A DNA stretch of 64,000 nucleotides from positions 62,001 through 126,000 of the forward strand of contig NZ_FOJM01000012.1 of assembly GCF_900111825.1 (NCBI RefSeq), given 5' to 3'. Positions 39,744 through 48,758 of this stretch are shown piece by piece; positions within the stretch are counted from its first letter, which is position 1, and each line of letters begins with the position of its first letter. A program made the position numbers and the translations under genes. The stretch is from Pedobacter suwonensis. Its GTDB lineage: Bacteria; Bacteroidota; Bacteroidia; Sphingobacteriales; Sphingobacteriaceae. The notes below the pieces were generated by a model that did no database searches, was not told the DNA's origin, and saw only the letters and a program-made list of their open reading frames with translations.

Positions 39744-40103
39744 TTGAAGCATTCGAAATATAAATATCGCCGCGAAATTTTTTCCCGCATATGGGCGATC
39801 TTGTTATTAGGGTTATTTCTTAATGCTACACTGGTCGAAAGTCTGCACCACCACGCAGCGAAACATACCGTGCACAATACATCGCATTCAAAATACAACG
39901 AGCAACTTGTTTCGGCAAAGTTAACCTGTAAACTCTGCGAAGTACTGAAACACCAATCGCACTTTTTCGATCGCCCTTTACCGCTGGCATTTCTTTTACC
40001 TATAAATAAACCAGGTGTTAGACCCAGTGTTTTCCTCATAAAGCAACCTGTTGTTTACATTCTATCTTTTAGCAATAAAGGGCCGCCAAGTTTAATGGCC
40101 TAA
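39744..40103 (+). CDS. small His/Cys-rich exported protein, unrecognised
   Basis: A 119-residue protein starting at TTG 39744; no in-frame ATG lies near. A hydrophobic segment (about 16-28, IWAILLLGLFLNA) acts as a signal or anchor, followed by LHHHAAKHTVHNTSH and a CKLCEVLKHQSH motif, both possible metal ligands. Similar short proteins precede TonB receptor genes in other Bacteroidota. It lies 93 bases before the ABC ATPase start and probably belongs to that operon. I infer metal or siderophore handling in the periplasm; function unknown. Confidence 0.6.
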   Translation: MKHSKYKYRREIFSRIWAILLLGLFLNATLVESLHHHAAKHTVHNTSHSKYNEQLVSAKLTCKLCEVLKHQSHFFDRPLPLAFLLPINKPGVRPSVFLIKQPVVYILSFSNKGPPSLMA

Positions 40104-40196
40104 CCTCAAAATCAGGTTTACTTTATTTATCCGACAAATTTATTTTGTTTAATGTGCAGCTGTATTCGGCATGCGCCTATATTTCCTATATATTTT

Positions 40197-40892
40197 ATGC
40201 TTCAAGCTATTTCATTATCTAAAAATTATGGAGCTTACAAGGCTCTGAACCAACTTAATTTAACCGTTAAGGCCGGCGAGGTTTTTTGCCTTTTGGGCCA
40301 AAATGGTGCCGGAAAAACGACCACTATTAATTTATTTCTTGGTTTTATTGAACCAAGCGCGGGTAAAATTTTAATCGATGGCAAAGCGCTGGATGCGCAT
40401 GATCACGAGCGCCGCAAACACCTTGCCTACATTCCTGAAGTGGTGATGCTTTACGGTAACCTTTCGGCCATAGAGAACCTTGATTACTTTTCAAAACTTG
40501 CAGGTTTTAATTATGAAACCAGGAGTTTGACCAATTTTCTAAATCAATGTGGTTTACAAGAATCGGCTCATCATAAACACCTGTCCGGTTTCAGCAAGGG
40601 GATGCGCCAGAAAGTCGGTATTGCGATTGCCCTGGCTAAAAACGCGAAAATTATTTTAATGGATGAACCAACAAGTGGCTTAGATCCAAAAGCCACCGCC
40701 GAATTTACCCTATTGGTTAAACAATTGGCTGCAGAAGGTAAATCTATTTTAATGGCTACGCATGATATTTTTAATGCCGTAAATGTAGGCTCGCACATCG
40801 GTATTATGAAACAGGGCGAATTAATCCATACCCTTAAAGCAAGCGAAATTAACGCAACCGACCTGCAGGAACTATACTTACAAACCATATAA
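40197..40892 (+). CDS. ABC transporter ATP-binding protein
   Basis: About 231 residues from ATG 40197 (MLQAISLSKNY); an upstream ATG at 40152 adds 15 unlikely residues. Walker A GQNGAGKTT, the signature region LSGFSKGMRQK, Walker B IILMDEPTSG and the switch His in MATHD are all present. It has the size of ABC-2 exporter ATPases. The two ABC-2 permeases of the same operon lie beyond the TonB receptor gene, so the complex is probably this ATPase with both permeases. Confidence 0.93.
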   Translation: MLQAISLSKNYGAYKALNQLNLTVKAGEVFCLLGQNGAGKTTTINLFLGFIEPSAGKILIDGKALDAHDHERRKHLAYIPEVVMLYGNLSAIENLDYFSKLAGFNYETRSLTNFLNQCGLQESAHHKHLSGFSKGMRQKVGIAIALAKNAKIILMDEPTSGLDPKATAEFTLLVKQLAAEGKSILMATHDIFNAVNVGSHIGIMKQGELIHTLKASEINATDLQELYLQTI

Positions 40893-40910
40893 ATAAATCA
40901 AATCCATTTC

Positions 40911-43418
40911 ATGCACCCAAAACATAAGGCACTTTATGGTGTCGCTACATTTTTTTTACTCTTCCTGCTCAATCTGGTAAGCATTCAAGCCATTGCCCAG
41001 ATCAAAGTAAGCGGTAAAGTAATTAATACAGAACGTCAAAACATTTACAAAGCCACCATTAAATTTAAAAATGGCAAAGATCAATTAAATACAATGAGCG
41101 ATTCTTTAGGGAATTTCTCGCTTATTTTACCTAAAACAGCTAGTTATGCGGTTACGGTTAGTGCCATTGGTTATAGCAGTTTTAGCCGCATATATCCTAT
41201 AAACCAGACAGGCAATTTAAATCTTGATGCCATTGTATTGCAAACTTTAAATGAAGAACTACAAACCGTTGAAGTTATAGGCACCAATGGCAAGAAATAT
41301 TACGGTAATTATTCCTTTTCAGCCACAAAAACGGCCACTTTAAACAAAGACATTCCACAGGCTATTTCTTCGGTTTCGAAAGAATTAATTGCCGACAGGC
41401 AGGCTGCTGTACTAGCTGATGCCATCAAAAACGTAACCAGTGTATCGCAAAGCAGTTATTACAACCAATTCTCCATCAGGGGGATCAACCAAAATGAAGA
41501 AGGTGCCATCATTAACGGCATGCGTACCCGCCAATTTTATTTTAACCAACCATTAACCAACAACCTGGAACGGATTGAGGTGATAAAAGGTCCGGCAAGT
41601 GCTACTTTTTCGAGTGTAGACCCGGGTGGAAGTATTAACCTGGTGACAAAAAAGCCGCTGGCAGAAGACCGCAGGGAGATCAGCATTTCGGCCGGAAGTT
41701 TTAGTACGATACGTGGCGCATTAGATTTTACAGGCCCCTTAAATGCGGAAAAAACCTTGCTTTACCGGCTGAATCTTGGATATGAAGACAGCAAAAGTTT
41801 CAGGGACCTCCAGTACAGAAAGGGTTATATAATCGCCCCTTCGTTCTCGTACATCCCGAATGAGCGTACCAGTTTAAACGTAGAGGCTGTGCTGAACAAC
41901 AGCAATTCGAGATTGGACCGTGGCCAGGCTATTTTTGGCGCCATTGCCGGGCAAACCGATTTAAAAAGCACCCCCATCAGTTTTAATATGGGTGCCAGCA
42001 ACGACCGTTTTAACACTCAGGATTTAATGTTGATGACCAATTTTTCTCATCGCTTTAACCAGGATATAGTATTTAATGTGGCTTATATGAAGCAAAACTG
42101 GAATGAAGATCTTTTGGAACATCGTACCACCAATGCTTTTGGTGTTGATGAAAACAATCAACCGATCCCCACCCTTGCTGCTATGCGGGCAGTTCAGCGC
42201 CAGCAAAAGTGGAGTACCGATAATTTAAGTACATATTTCAGTATAAACGCCAATACATTTCACTTAAACCATAAAATGGTAATCGGCTACGACCGGATCA
42301 ATACCCAGAAACTACGTGGCGGCGGCGAAAATGCGGCACAGGGTTACCGCCTAAAAGATGGTACCATTGCCAGCAGGTATGACCCGGCAAAAAAAGACCT
42401 CTATTTATTTAAAATGGTAAATGGGGTGAATGCACCTGTACCTAATGTTGAGCATTTCAACCTTGCCAACCCGAGTTATACGATCAAAAATTTAAGCGAT
42501 TATATTTTTACCAAAACTGAAATACCCCCGGCCTATAATTTAGTTAATGCGGTTTATTTTCAGGACCAGATCAGATACCGTAGACTCACGTTAACCCTGG
42601 GCCTGAGACAGGAATGGTACCAGGATTACAGCAATTACAAACTGGCAACAGAAAAGAAGATCGATCAGCAGAAGCTTTTACCGAGAGTTGGGCTAACCTA
42701 TGCGGTGACCGATAACATTAACCTTTATGGAACTTATTTACAGGGTTACCAACCACAGGGCAATACCACTTCACTGGTTATTGTACCGCCACCTGCAGGC
42801 ACAAACTTTAAACCCTTAACCAGCGACTTAAAAGAAATCGGCGCAAAATCAGAATGGTTGAATAAAAGTTTAATGGTTAACGTTTCGGTTTTTGAAATTA
42901 ACCAGAAAAACCTGTTGATGAATGCAAACGACCCGCTGGATGTGAACCGTTTAATTGAACGTGGCGCACAGCGCAGCCGCGGATTTGAGTTTGAAGCTTC
43001 AGGTTTCATCAGCAGAAACTGGCAGTTTAATGCGGGCTATAGTTATGTAGATGCTATTATTATGGATGATTTCAACCCGGCTTTGATTGGTCAACGGGTG
43101 CAGAACACGCCAAAGCACAGTGCCAGTTTGTGGACACGTTATAATTTTGAAACTCAAAAATTGAAGGGCCTTGGTTTTGGTGCAGGTTTACAATACAGCG
43201 GCACTAAACTTCCATTATACATCAGGGATTTTACACTACCAGCCTATACCCTTGTTGATGCCGCAGCTTATTATTCGCCGGCCGGCTCAAAGGTGCAGTT
43301 GGCCTTAAATGTAAATAACATCTTAAATAAAACCTATTGGGTAGGTGCGCAAAACTACCTGCGTCTTTTCCCTGGCACGCCAAGAAATGTAATGTTTAAC
43401 GTAACCTATAGAATATAA
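40911..43418 (+). CDS. TonB-dependent siderophore-type receptor
   Basis: An 835-residue outer-membrane receptor. The signal ends near IAQ; a carboxypeptidase-regulatory domain (about 30-110) precedes a siderophore-receptor plug (ADAIKNVTSVSQSSYYNQFSIRG, then NNLERIEVIKGPASATF, then GGSINLVTKKP) and a barrel ending FNVTYRI. The GPAS and GG-x-INLVTKKP words are those of ferrichrome/ferric-siderophore receptors. It is unusual in being encoded between an ABC ATPase and two ABC-2 permeases; its stop shares one base with the first permease start. Confidence 0.93.
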   Translation: MHPKHKALYGVATFFLLFLLNLVSIQAIAQIKVSGKVINTERQNIYKATIKFKNGKDQLNTMSDSLGNFSLILPKTASYAVTVSAIGYSSFSRIYPINQTGNLNLDAIVLQTLNEELQTVEVIGTNGKKYYGNYSFSATKTATLNKDIPQAISSVSKELIADRQAAVLADAIKNVTSVSQSSYYNQFSIRGINQNEEGAIINGMRTRQFYFNQPLTNNLERIEVIKGPASATFSSVDPGGSINLVTKKPLAEDRREISISAGSFSTIRGALDFTGPLNAEKTLLYRLNLGYEDSKSFRDLQYRKGYIIAPSFSYIPNERTSLNVEAVLNNSNSRLDRGQAIFGAIAGQTDLKSTPISFNMGASNDRFNTQDLMLMTNFSHRFNQDIVFNVAYMKQNWNEDLLEHRTTNAFGVDENNQPIPTLAAMRAVQRQQKWSTDNLSTYFSINANTFHLNHKMVIGYDRINTQKLRGGGENAAQGYRLKDGTIASRYDPAKKDLYLFKMVNGVNAPVPNVEHFNLANPSYTIKNLSDYIFTKTEIPPAYNLVNAVYFQDQIRYRRLTLTLGLRQEWYQDYSNYKLATEKKIDQQKLLPRVGLTYAVTDNINLYGTYLQGYQPQGNTTSLVIVPPPAGTNFKPLTSDLKEIGAKSEWLNKSLMVNVSVFEINQKNLLMNANDPLDVNRLIERGAQRSRGFEFEASGFISRNWQFNAGYSYVDAIIMDDFNPALIGQRVQNTPKHSASLWTRYNFETQKLKGLGFGAGLQYSGTKLPLYIRDFTLPAYTLVDAAAYYSPAGSKVQLALNVNNILNKTYWVGAQNYLRLFPGTPRNVMFNVTYRI

Positions 43419-44863
43419 TGTCGGGTAGAATAAGCACTATCGCAAAACAAACATTTAAAGCCGCATTTAACAATAAAGCAACATTAGCCTTAACACTTTT
43501 ATTGGGCTTATCACTCTGTTTGGCTACTTATGTTGGCTGGCAAAACTTTAAAATGCAAAATAATCAACGGCTCCATTATAAAGCGATGGTAAGGGCGCAA
43601 TGGTTAGCCAAACCAGATAAACACCCACACCGGATGGCGCACTATGGCTACCTCGCCTTTCGTGAAAAACATGAACTCAGTTTCTTCGATTTTGGCATAG
43701 AAAGTTTTGCGGGGGTATCTATTTTTTTAGAGGCACACAAACAGAATACCGTTAATTTTAGCGAAGCAGGTTTTACAAACGGTATGTTAAGCTTTGGCGA
43801 AATCAGTGTAGCCATGGTGTTACAATTGTTGGTGCCTTTACTCATTTTCTTTTTAGGTTATAACAGTATATCGGCCGAACGTGAATCGGGTACCTTAAAA
43901 ATCCTGTTGTGCCAGGACGTTAGCTGGAGACAGCTTCTTTGGGGGAAAACTATGGGAATTATCGGCGTGTGTCTCTCTATATTTATTCCGCTTATCCTGC
44001 TCACCATCTTGTTATGGGCATCATTAAGTCATTGGCAAATCAGTATGGATTCAGCCTTACGTCTGTTACTCCTGGTTTTAACTTATGCCATCTATTTTTT
44101 CATCATGTCGGCCGTTACGGTTTTGGTTTCTGCCTTTGCCCGCAGTTCTAAATCCGCTTTGATTACCTTATTGGCCTTCTGGATATTTTTTATGGTGATT
44201 ATGCCACGCATTACCCAGGCGGTTGGGGTAAAGATCCATCCTTCGCCGTCTAAAATAGAATTTGCCGATGCCATTGCGACAGAAGTTCATCAGCAGGGTG
44301 ATAGCCATGATCCTAACGACCCACATTACGCGGCCATTAAGGATTCGCTACTGAAAGCTTATGCCGTAGATGATGTTAAAAAACTTCCTTTTAACTACGG
44401 TGGCTATATTATGGCTGAAGGTGAAAAGATTACTTCAAAAATTTACAGTAGCCACCAGAATGAACTGAACAAAATTTTCAAAAAACAGAACAGCATGACT
44501 ACAATCACGGGTTTCTTAAACCCTTATTTATCATTGAAAAATATTTCGATGGCTTTAACCGCATCTGATTTTAACACCTACGTCGATTTTCAGCATCAGG
44601 CAGAAGCTTACCGCTATCAGCTCGCTCAAAAGATGAATAAGCTACAGATTGAGAAAATCAGCAACATTAAACCTGGGGATGAAGAGAAACCGCTAGCCAT
44701 TAGTAAGTCCAACTGGGCAGAACAACCCGATTTTAATTATCATTTTAAAACATTAGATACTGTTCTGTCAGATGAGCTACTAGCGCTGAGTGCCTTAACC
44801 TTTTGGTTATTGGTTACGGTTATTTTGCTCCAATATTCAACCAAATGGCTTAAAACGATATAG
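43418..44863 (+). CDS. ABC-2 permease with DUF3526 region (first)
   Basis: A 481-residue membrane protein. The N-terminal helix (about 20-38) is followed by a large periplasmic loop, then a helix block (about 125-285) and a second long loop before a final helix (about 460-478). The layout and the phrase LGYNSISAERESGTLKILLCQDVSW fit the DUF3526 ABC-2 family. It begins at the ATG overlapping the receptor stop and is followed after eight bases by a similar permease. Probably an inner-membrane half-transporter exporting or rearranging an envelope or siderophore-linked substrate. Confidence 0.88.
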   Translation: MSGRISTIAKQTFKAAFNNKATLALTLLLGLSLCLATYVGWQNFKMQNNQRLHYKAMVRAQWLAKPDKHPHRMAHYGYLAFREKHELSFFDFGIESFAGVSIFLEAHKQNTVNFSEAGFTNGMLSFGEISVAMVLQLLVPLLIFFLGYNSISAERESGTLKILLCQDVSWRQLLWGKTMGIIGVCLSIFIPLILLTILLWASLSHWQISMDSALRLLLLVLTYAIYFFIMSAVTVLVSAFARSSKSALITLLAFWIFFMVIMPRITQAVGVKIHPSPSKIEFADAIATEVHQQGDSHDPNDPHYAAIKDSLLKAYAVDDVKKLPFNYGGYIMAEGEKITSKIYSSHQNELNKIFKKQNSMTTITGFLNPYLSLKNISMALTASDFNTYVDFQHQAEAYRYQLAQKMNKLQIEKISNIKPGDEEKPLAISKSNWAEQPDFNYHFKTLDTVLSDELLALSALTFWLLVTVILLQYSTKWLKTI

Positions 44864-44871
44864 CAATACGC

Positions 44872-46233
44872 ATGAAAAAAAATAGATATCAGCTCGAATT
44901 TAAATTGTTTTTTAGGAGCAGTTCTTCCTGGATTGGCATCTTTGTGCTTCTTATAACAGGTTTTGCCGGCCTGTATTTCGGCAAAACTTTCATTGCCAGG
45001 CAAGAAGCTGTAATTGAAAAAGCGGCCATATTGCAAAAGAAAAATACCCTTAAAAATATCGAGCATTTCGGCGATGATATTGGCCTGTTATTTTTCCATA
45101 ATAAGTTTACACTGGCCAACGCACCTGATAATTGGGCGGCCTTTGCCAACGGACAGCGCGATATAAACCCCTACTTAATTTCGGTAACCATGTTGGGCCT
45201 TGAAGGCCAGCTTTATGACACCGATATTAATAATCCGGTCAGCCTGCTGCTAGGCAACATGGATCTTAGTTTCGTATTTATCTTTTTGTTTCCGTTGGTT
45301 ATTACTGCCTTCACCTACAACCTCCTTTCAGAACAAAAAGAAAGTGGGATATGGTCGCTTTTAAGGGCGCAAACCAACCAATCTTTCCAGGTTATCTGGC
45401 AAAAATTTTTAGTTAGGGTTGCAGTGATTTTTAGCGTTGCACTATTGCTGTTATTGGCAGCGATGTTTTACCTGGCATTGCCGCAAGACGTAACCTTCCT
45501 TTCGGTTACCGTACTTATTTTACTCTACCTGAGCTTTTGGTTTGCTGTTTCCTTTTTCTTCATCTCTTTAGGTAAGTCTTCAAATTTTAATGCCTCAGCG
45601 CTGATAGCCGTGTGGGTACTGCTCTGCATCGTTATTCCGGCATCATTTAATCTTTTTTTAACGCGAAAATACCCGGTACCTGAGGCCTTGCAAAATGTAA
45701 TTAACCAACGCGAAGGCTATCATGAAAAGTGGGATATGGCTAAAGACGTAACCATGAAACCCTTTTTTAAACATTATCCCCAATTGAAGAAATATCCGTT
45801 TCCTGAAAAGAAAACCTTTAGCTGGTATTGGTATTATGCCATGCAGCAAATGGGTGATGACCAGGCATTTGCAAGCAGGCTGGCCATCGAAAAGAAATTA
45901 GCCAGCAGGCAGGATTTTACAGATATTTTTGCCTTTTTCCTGCCTACTATACAAACGCAGCTCGGATTAAACAAAATGGCAGGATCAGACCTTGCTACAC
46001 ATCTTGAATTTCAACAGGCGGTCAGAAAATACCACGAGCAGATCCGCTTGCATTTTTATCCGGCAATCTTCCTTAATCGAGATGTTAACGATACCGATAT
46101 TAAAGATTATAAACTGGAAAAATATAACCGTCAACAGATTCCGCATGTATGGATTAATATGCTTTCGGTATCATTGCTCACCATGGTTATGATTGGCGCA
46201 ACAGCTTTAAATTTGAAAAGATTCAACAGTTAG
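44872..46233 (+). CDS. ABC-2 permease with DUF3526 region (second)
   Basis: A 453-residue membrane protein similar in layout to the preceding permease: helix near 20-37, periplasmic loop, helices from about 135 to 270 with the phrase TYNLLSEQKESGIWSLLRAQTNQSF, a long loop, and a last helix near 428-447. The two are divergent paralogues and probably form a heterodimer with the ATPase at 40197. It is the last gene of the operon; no clear terminator follows. Confidence 0.88.
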   Translation: MKKNRYQLEFKLFFRSSSSWIGIFVLLITGFAGLYFGKTFIARQEAVIEKAAILQKKNTLKNIEHFGDDIGLLFFHNKFTLANAPDNWAAFANGQRDINPYLISVTMLGLEGQLYDTDINNPVSLLLGNMDLSFVFIFLFPLVITAFTYNLLSEQKESGIWSLLRAQTNQSFQVIWQKFLVRVAVIFSVALLLLLAAMFYLALPQDVTFLSVTVLILLYLSFWFAVSFFFISLGKSSNFNASALIAVWVLLCIVIPASFNLFLTRKYPVPEALQNVINQREGYHEKWDMAKDVTMKPFFKHYPQLKKYPFPEKKTFSWYWYYAMQQMGDDQAFASRLAIEKKLASRQDFTDIFAFFLPTIQTQLGLNKMAGSDLATHLEFQQAVRKYHEQIRLHFYPAIFLNRDVNDTDIKDYKLEKYNRQQIPHVWINMLSVSLLTMVMIGATALNLKRFNS

Positions 46234-46554
46234 CCTGCTAATAAAAAGTCCTTTCAACTGGAGCCATCCCGTTTTTCCTCGGCGGCGAAATGCCCACCTA
46301 TGCGGCGGGCGGGGAGAAATCTACTTATTAAGATTTTAGGCTTCTTTACACCCGATTATTATTGATAGCCTCCCATAGAAAGTGTCGTCATACCAACGAC
46401 TAAAGCGCAGTCTCGAACACCCGGCAGAGAAATCTATCCTGATAGATTTCTCGACTGCGTTGCACTCCGCTCGAAATGACGCAAGCTTTATGGAGAAAAC
46501 AAATGCCGGTAAACTATTGACCAATATACCAATGGCTAATGAACCATTACCTCT
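46234..46554. repeat. intergenic repeats between convergent genes
   Basis: No gene. A perfect 12-bp palindrome, GAGAAATCTATC/GATAGATTTCTC, lies at 46427-46452, followed by CGACTGCGTTGCACTCCGCT and GAAATGACG, a common Bacteroidota intergenic element. A GC-rich piece (GGCGGCGAAATGCCCACC) lies near 46280. Confidence 0.65.
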
Positions 46555-47022
46555 CTACAGCGGATAAGCAGTTTCACTTTTTGGTTCGGAAAGTACAAAG
46601 TAGCTCTGAACAGTCGTAATATTAGGCAGTGTAGCCAGTTTATTCCGTAAAAATTCGTGATAGGCATCCATATCTTTAGTGGCAATACGGAGAATAAAGT
46701 CATGCGCCCCCGTCATCTGCAGGCATTCCATTACTTCTCCAAACTTAGACACCTCGGTTTCAAATTCGATCAGGGTTTTGGCAGTATGTTCTTTCAGCAG
46801 TACGTGAGAGAAAGCAATCAGGTTTCTATTGATCTTTTTCCGGTCAAGAATCGCCACCACTCTTTTAATATAACCCTGCTCCTTTAATCTCCTTATACGT
46901 TCGTGTATGGTTGCTATCGATTTATGCAGCTTCAAAGAGATTTCTTTATGGGTTAAGGCGGCATCATGCTGCAACAATTTTAATATTTCGATGTCAACCT
47001 GATCTAAATCGCCATGTACCAT
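46555..47022 (-). CDS. Lrp/AsnC-family regulator
   Basis: A 155-residue regulator: N-terminal helix-turn-helix (DLDQVDIEILKLLQHDAALT, with LKLHKSIATIHERIRRLKEQG) and a C-terminal RAM ligand-binding domain (from about 65, with MTGAHDFILRIATKDMDAY). It is divergent from the cysteine synthase-family gene 195 bases away, the standard arrangement for an Lrp-type protein controlling its neighbour in response to an amino acid. I infer cysteine or a related amino acid as effector. Confidence 0.93.
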   Translation of the reverse strand: MVHGDLDQVDIEILKLLQHDAALTHKEISLKLHKSIATIHERIRRLKEQGYIKRVVAILDRKKINRNLIAFSHVLLKEHTAKTLIEFETEVSKFGEVMECLQMTGAHDFILRIATKDMDAYHEFLRNKLATLPNITTVQSYFVLSEPKSETAYPL

Positions 47023-47217
47023 ATACGCTGATGAATGAAAAAAAATATAACAGACCTTTAAAAAAATAGCCTAAACTGAAATAAAAATCAAATAAAGACA
47101 AAAATATCAAAAAATTTCCGAAAAAATCGACTTGTATTGATCCAAATCAGAATAATACAGAGTTTTACCGAAATTTAATTAGTTAAAAATTTACTTTAAT
47201 TGATTTAAAAAATCTCC

Positions 47218-48279
47218 ATGAAAGCATTAACCGCTAATGAATTAACAATTTCCAATATGGGAAAATTTGAACATTTATCACTTCTGGTTGGTAACACCCC
47301 AATGCTGGAGCTTACTTATACGTATCGTGGAAGTTTGGGCAAAATTTACGTTAAATGTGAACACTATAACCTAACCGGCAGTATCAAAGACAGGATGGCG
47401 CTTTATACCCTCAAAAAAGCTTATGCTGAAGGTAAAATTAAAGCCGGCGACCGGATAGTGGAGGCGACGAGCGGTAATACCGGAATTGCATTTTCAGCAA
47501 TAGGTAAAGCTTTAGGCCACCCGGTAACCATCATTATGCCCAATTGGCTGAGCAAAGAGCGCATGGATATTATTAAAAGTTTAGGTGCTGAAATTATTTT
47601 GGTGAGCAAAGAAGAAGGCGGATTTATCGGTAGCATTAAACTTGCAGAAGAAATGGCCACAAAAGACCCAAATATCTTTTTACCAAAACAGTTTGAAAAT
47701 ATTGCCAATCCGGAAGCACACGAACAGACCACTGGGAAGGAAATCTGGGGGCAACTGCAATTAAAAAACATATCGCCCGATGCTTTTGTTGCCGGCGTAG
47801 GCACCGGAGGAACCATTATGGGGGTCGGCAATTTTTTAAGAAAGCAAAATGCTGATATTAAAATACATCCCCTTGAGCCTGCAGAATCTCCAACTTTAAC
47901 TACAGGTTATAAAGTAGGCAGCCATAGAATCCAGGGCATTTCTGATGAGTTTATTCCTGAAATTGTTAAACTGAATGAACTGGACGAAGTGGTGCAAGTA
48001 AACGATGGCGATGCCATACTCATGGCGCAAAAACTGGCAGAAAAACTTGGTTTAGCTGTAGGTATATCATCAGGAGCCAATGTGATAGGTGCCATCAAAC
48101 AACAGCAAAAAATGGGAACTGACAGTTGTGTAGTCACCATTTTTTCTGATAGCAACAAAAAATATTTAAGTACCGATTTAATGAAGCAGGAACCTGTTAA
48201 GGCTGGATACATTACCCCTGAAGTAGATTTTCTGGATTACCAGGCCTTTAGCAGATTACAAAACCACCATAACCAATAA
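47218..48279 (+). CDS. cysteine synthase-family PLP enzyme
   Basis: A 353-residue beta-replacement PLP enzyme. Lys57 in LTGSIKDRM forms the Schiff base, TSGNTG (84-89) binds the substrate, and [10 protein letters not shown] binds the PLP phosphate. It is closest to O-acetylserine sulfhydrylases (CysK/CysM); the C-terminal tail is about 40 residues longer than the core fold. Divergent from an Lrp/AsnC gene and followed by two DsbD-like genes, which may link cysteine supply with envelope thiol chemistry. A cystathionine beta-synthase-like role is the alternative. Confidence 0.88.
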   Translation: MKALTANELTISNMGKFEHLSLLVGNTPMLELTYTYRGSLGKIYVKCEHYNLTGSIKDRMALYTLKKAYAEGKIKAGDRIVEATSGNTGIAFSAIGKALGHPVTIIMPNWLSKERMDIIKSLGAEIILVSKEEGGFIGSIKLAEEMATKDPNIFLPKQFENIANPEAHEQTTGKEIWGQLQLKNISPDAFVAGVGTGGTIMGVGNFLRKQNADIKIHPLEPAESPTLTTGYKVGSHRIQGISDEFIPEIVKLNELDEVVQVNDGDAILMAQKLAEKLGLAVGISSGANVIGAIKQQQKMGTDSCVVTIFSDSNKKYLSTDLMKQEPVKAGYITPEVDFLDYQAFSRLQNHHNQ

Positions 48280-48294
48280 TTTAATAACCACAAC

Positions 48295-48744
48295 ATGAAA
48301 AAAATCACCTTTTTGTTATGTGCCGTATGCCTGATTAACCTTGGCGCATATAGCCAGATCTTAAAACCCGTAACCTGGAGTTACGCTGCAAAAAAAACCG
48401 GCCCAAATACCGCTACTGTTTTTATTAAAGCTACTATAGACCAGGGCTGGCACCTCTACTCGCAATTTGTTAAAGATGGTGGTCCTGTTAAAACAACCTT
48501 TACCTTTCCAACAGCTGCTGCTTACACATTGATTGGCAAAACGATCGAGCCAAAAGCAATAACCAAGTTCGAACCTACTTTTAAAATGGAGGTGAGCTAC
48601 TTCGAAAAATCTGTCGTTTTTCAACAAAAAGTAAAGCTGAAAGGTAAAACGGCAACCATTAAAGGTAATGTAGAATTTATGGTATGCGACGATAAACAAT
48701 GTTTGCCGCCAGAACAGGTTGACTTTAGTATTCCTGTAAAATAA
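48295..48744 (+). CDS. periplasmic DsbD N-terminal-like domain protein
   Basis: A 149-residue exported protein (signal to GAYSQ). It corresponds to the N-terminal immunoglobulin-like domain of DsbD; two cysteines in MVCDDKQCLPP near the end are the expected redox pair. It starts 15 bases after the cysteine synthase stop and ends 14 bases before the DsbD membrane protein, so the classical DsbD is split between two genes here. Confidence 0.87.
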   Translation: MKKITFLLCAVCLINLGAYSQILKPVTWSYAAKKTGPNTATVFIKATIDQGWHLYSQFVKDGGPVKTTFTFPTAAAYTLIGKTIEPKAITKFEPTFKMEVSYFEKSVVFQQKVKLKGKTATIKGNVEFMVCDDKQCLPPEQVDFSIPVK

Positions 48745-48758
48745 GCGAAAACAAGCAT

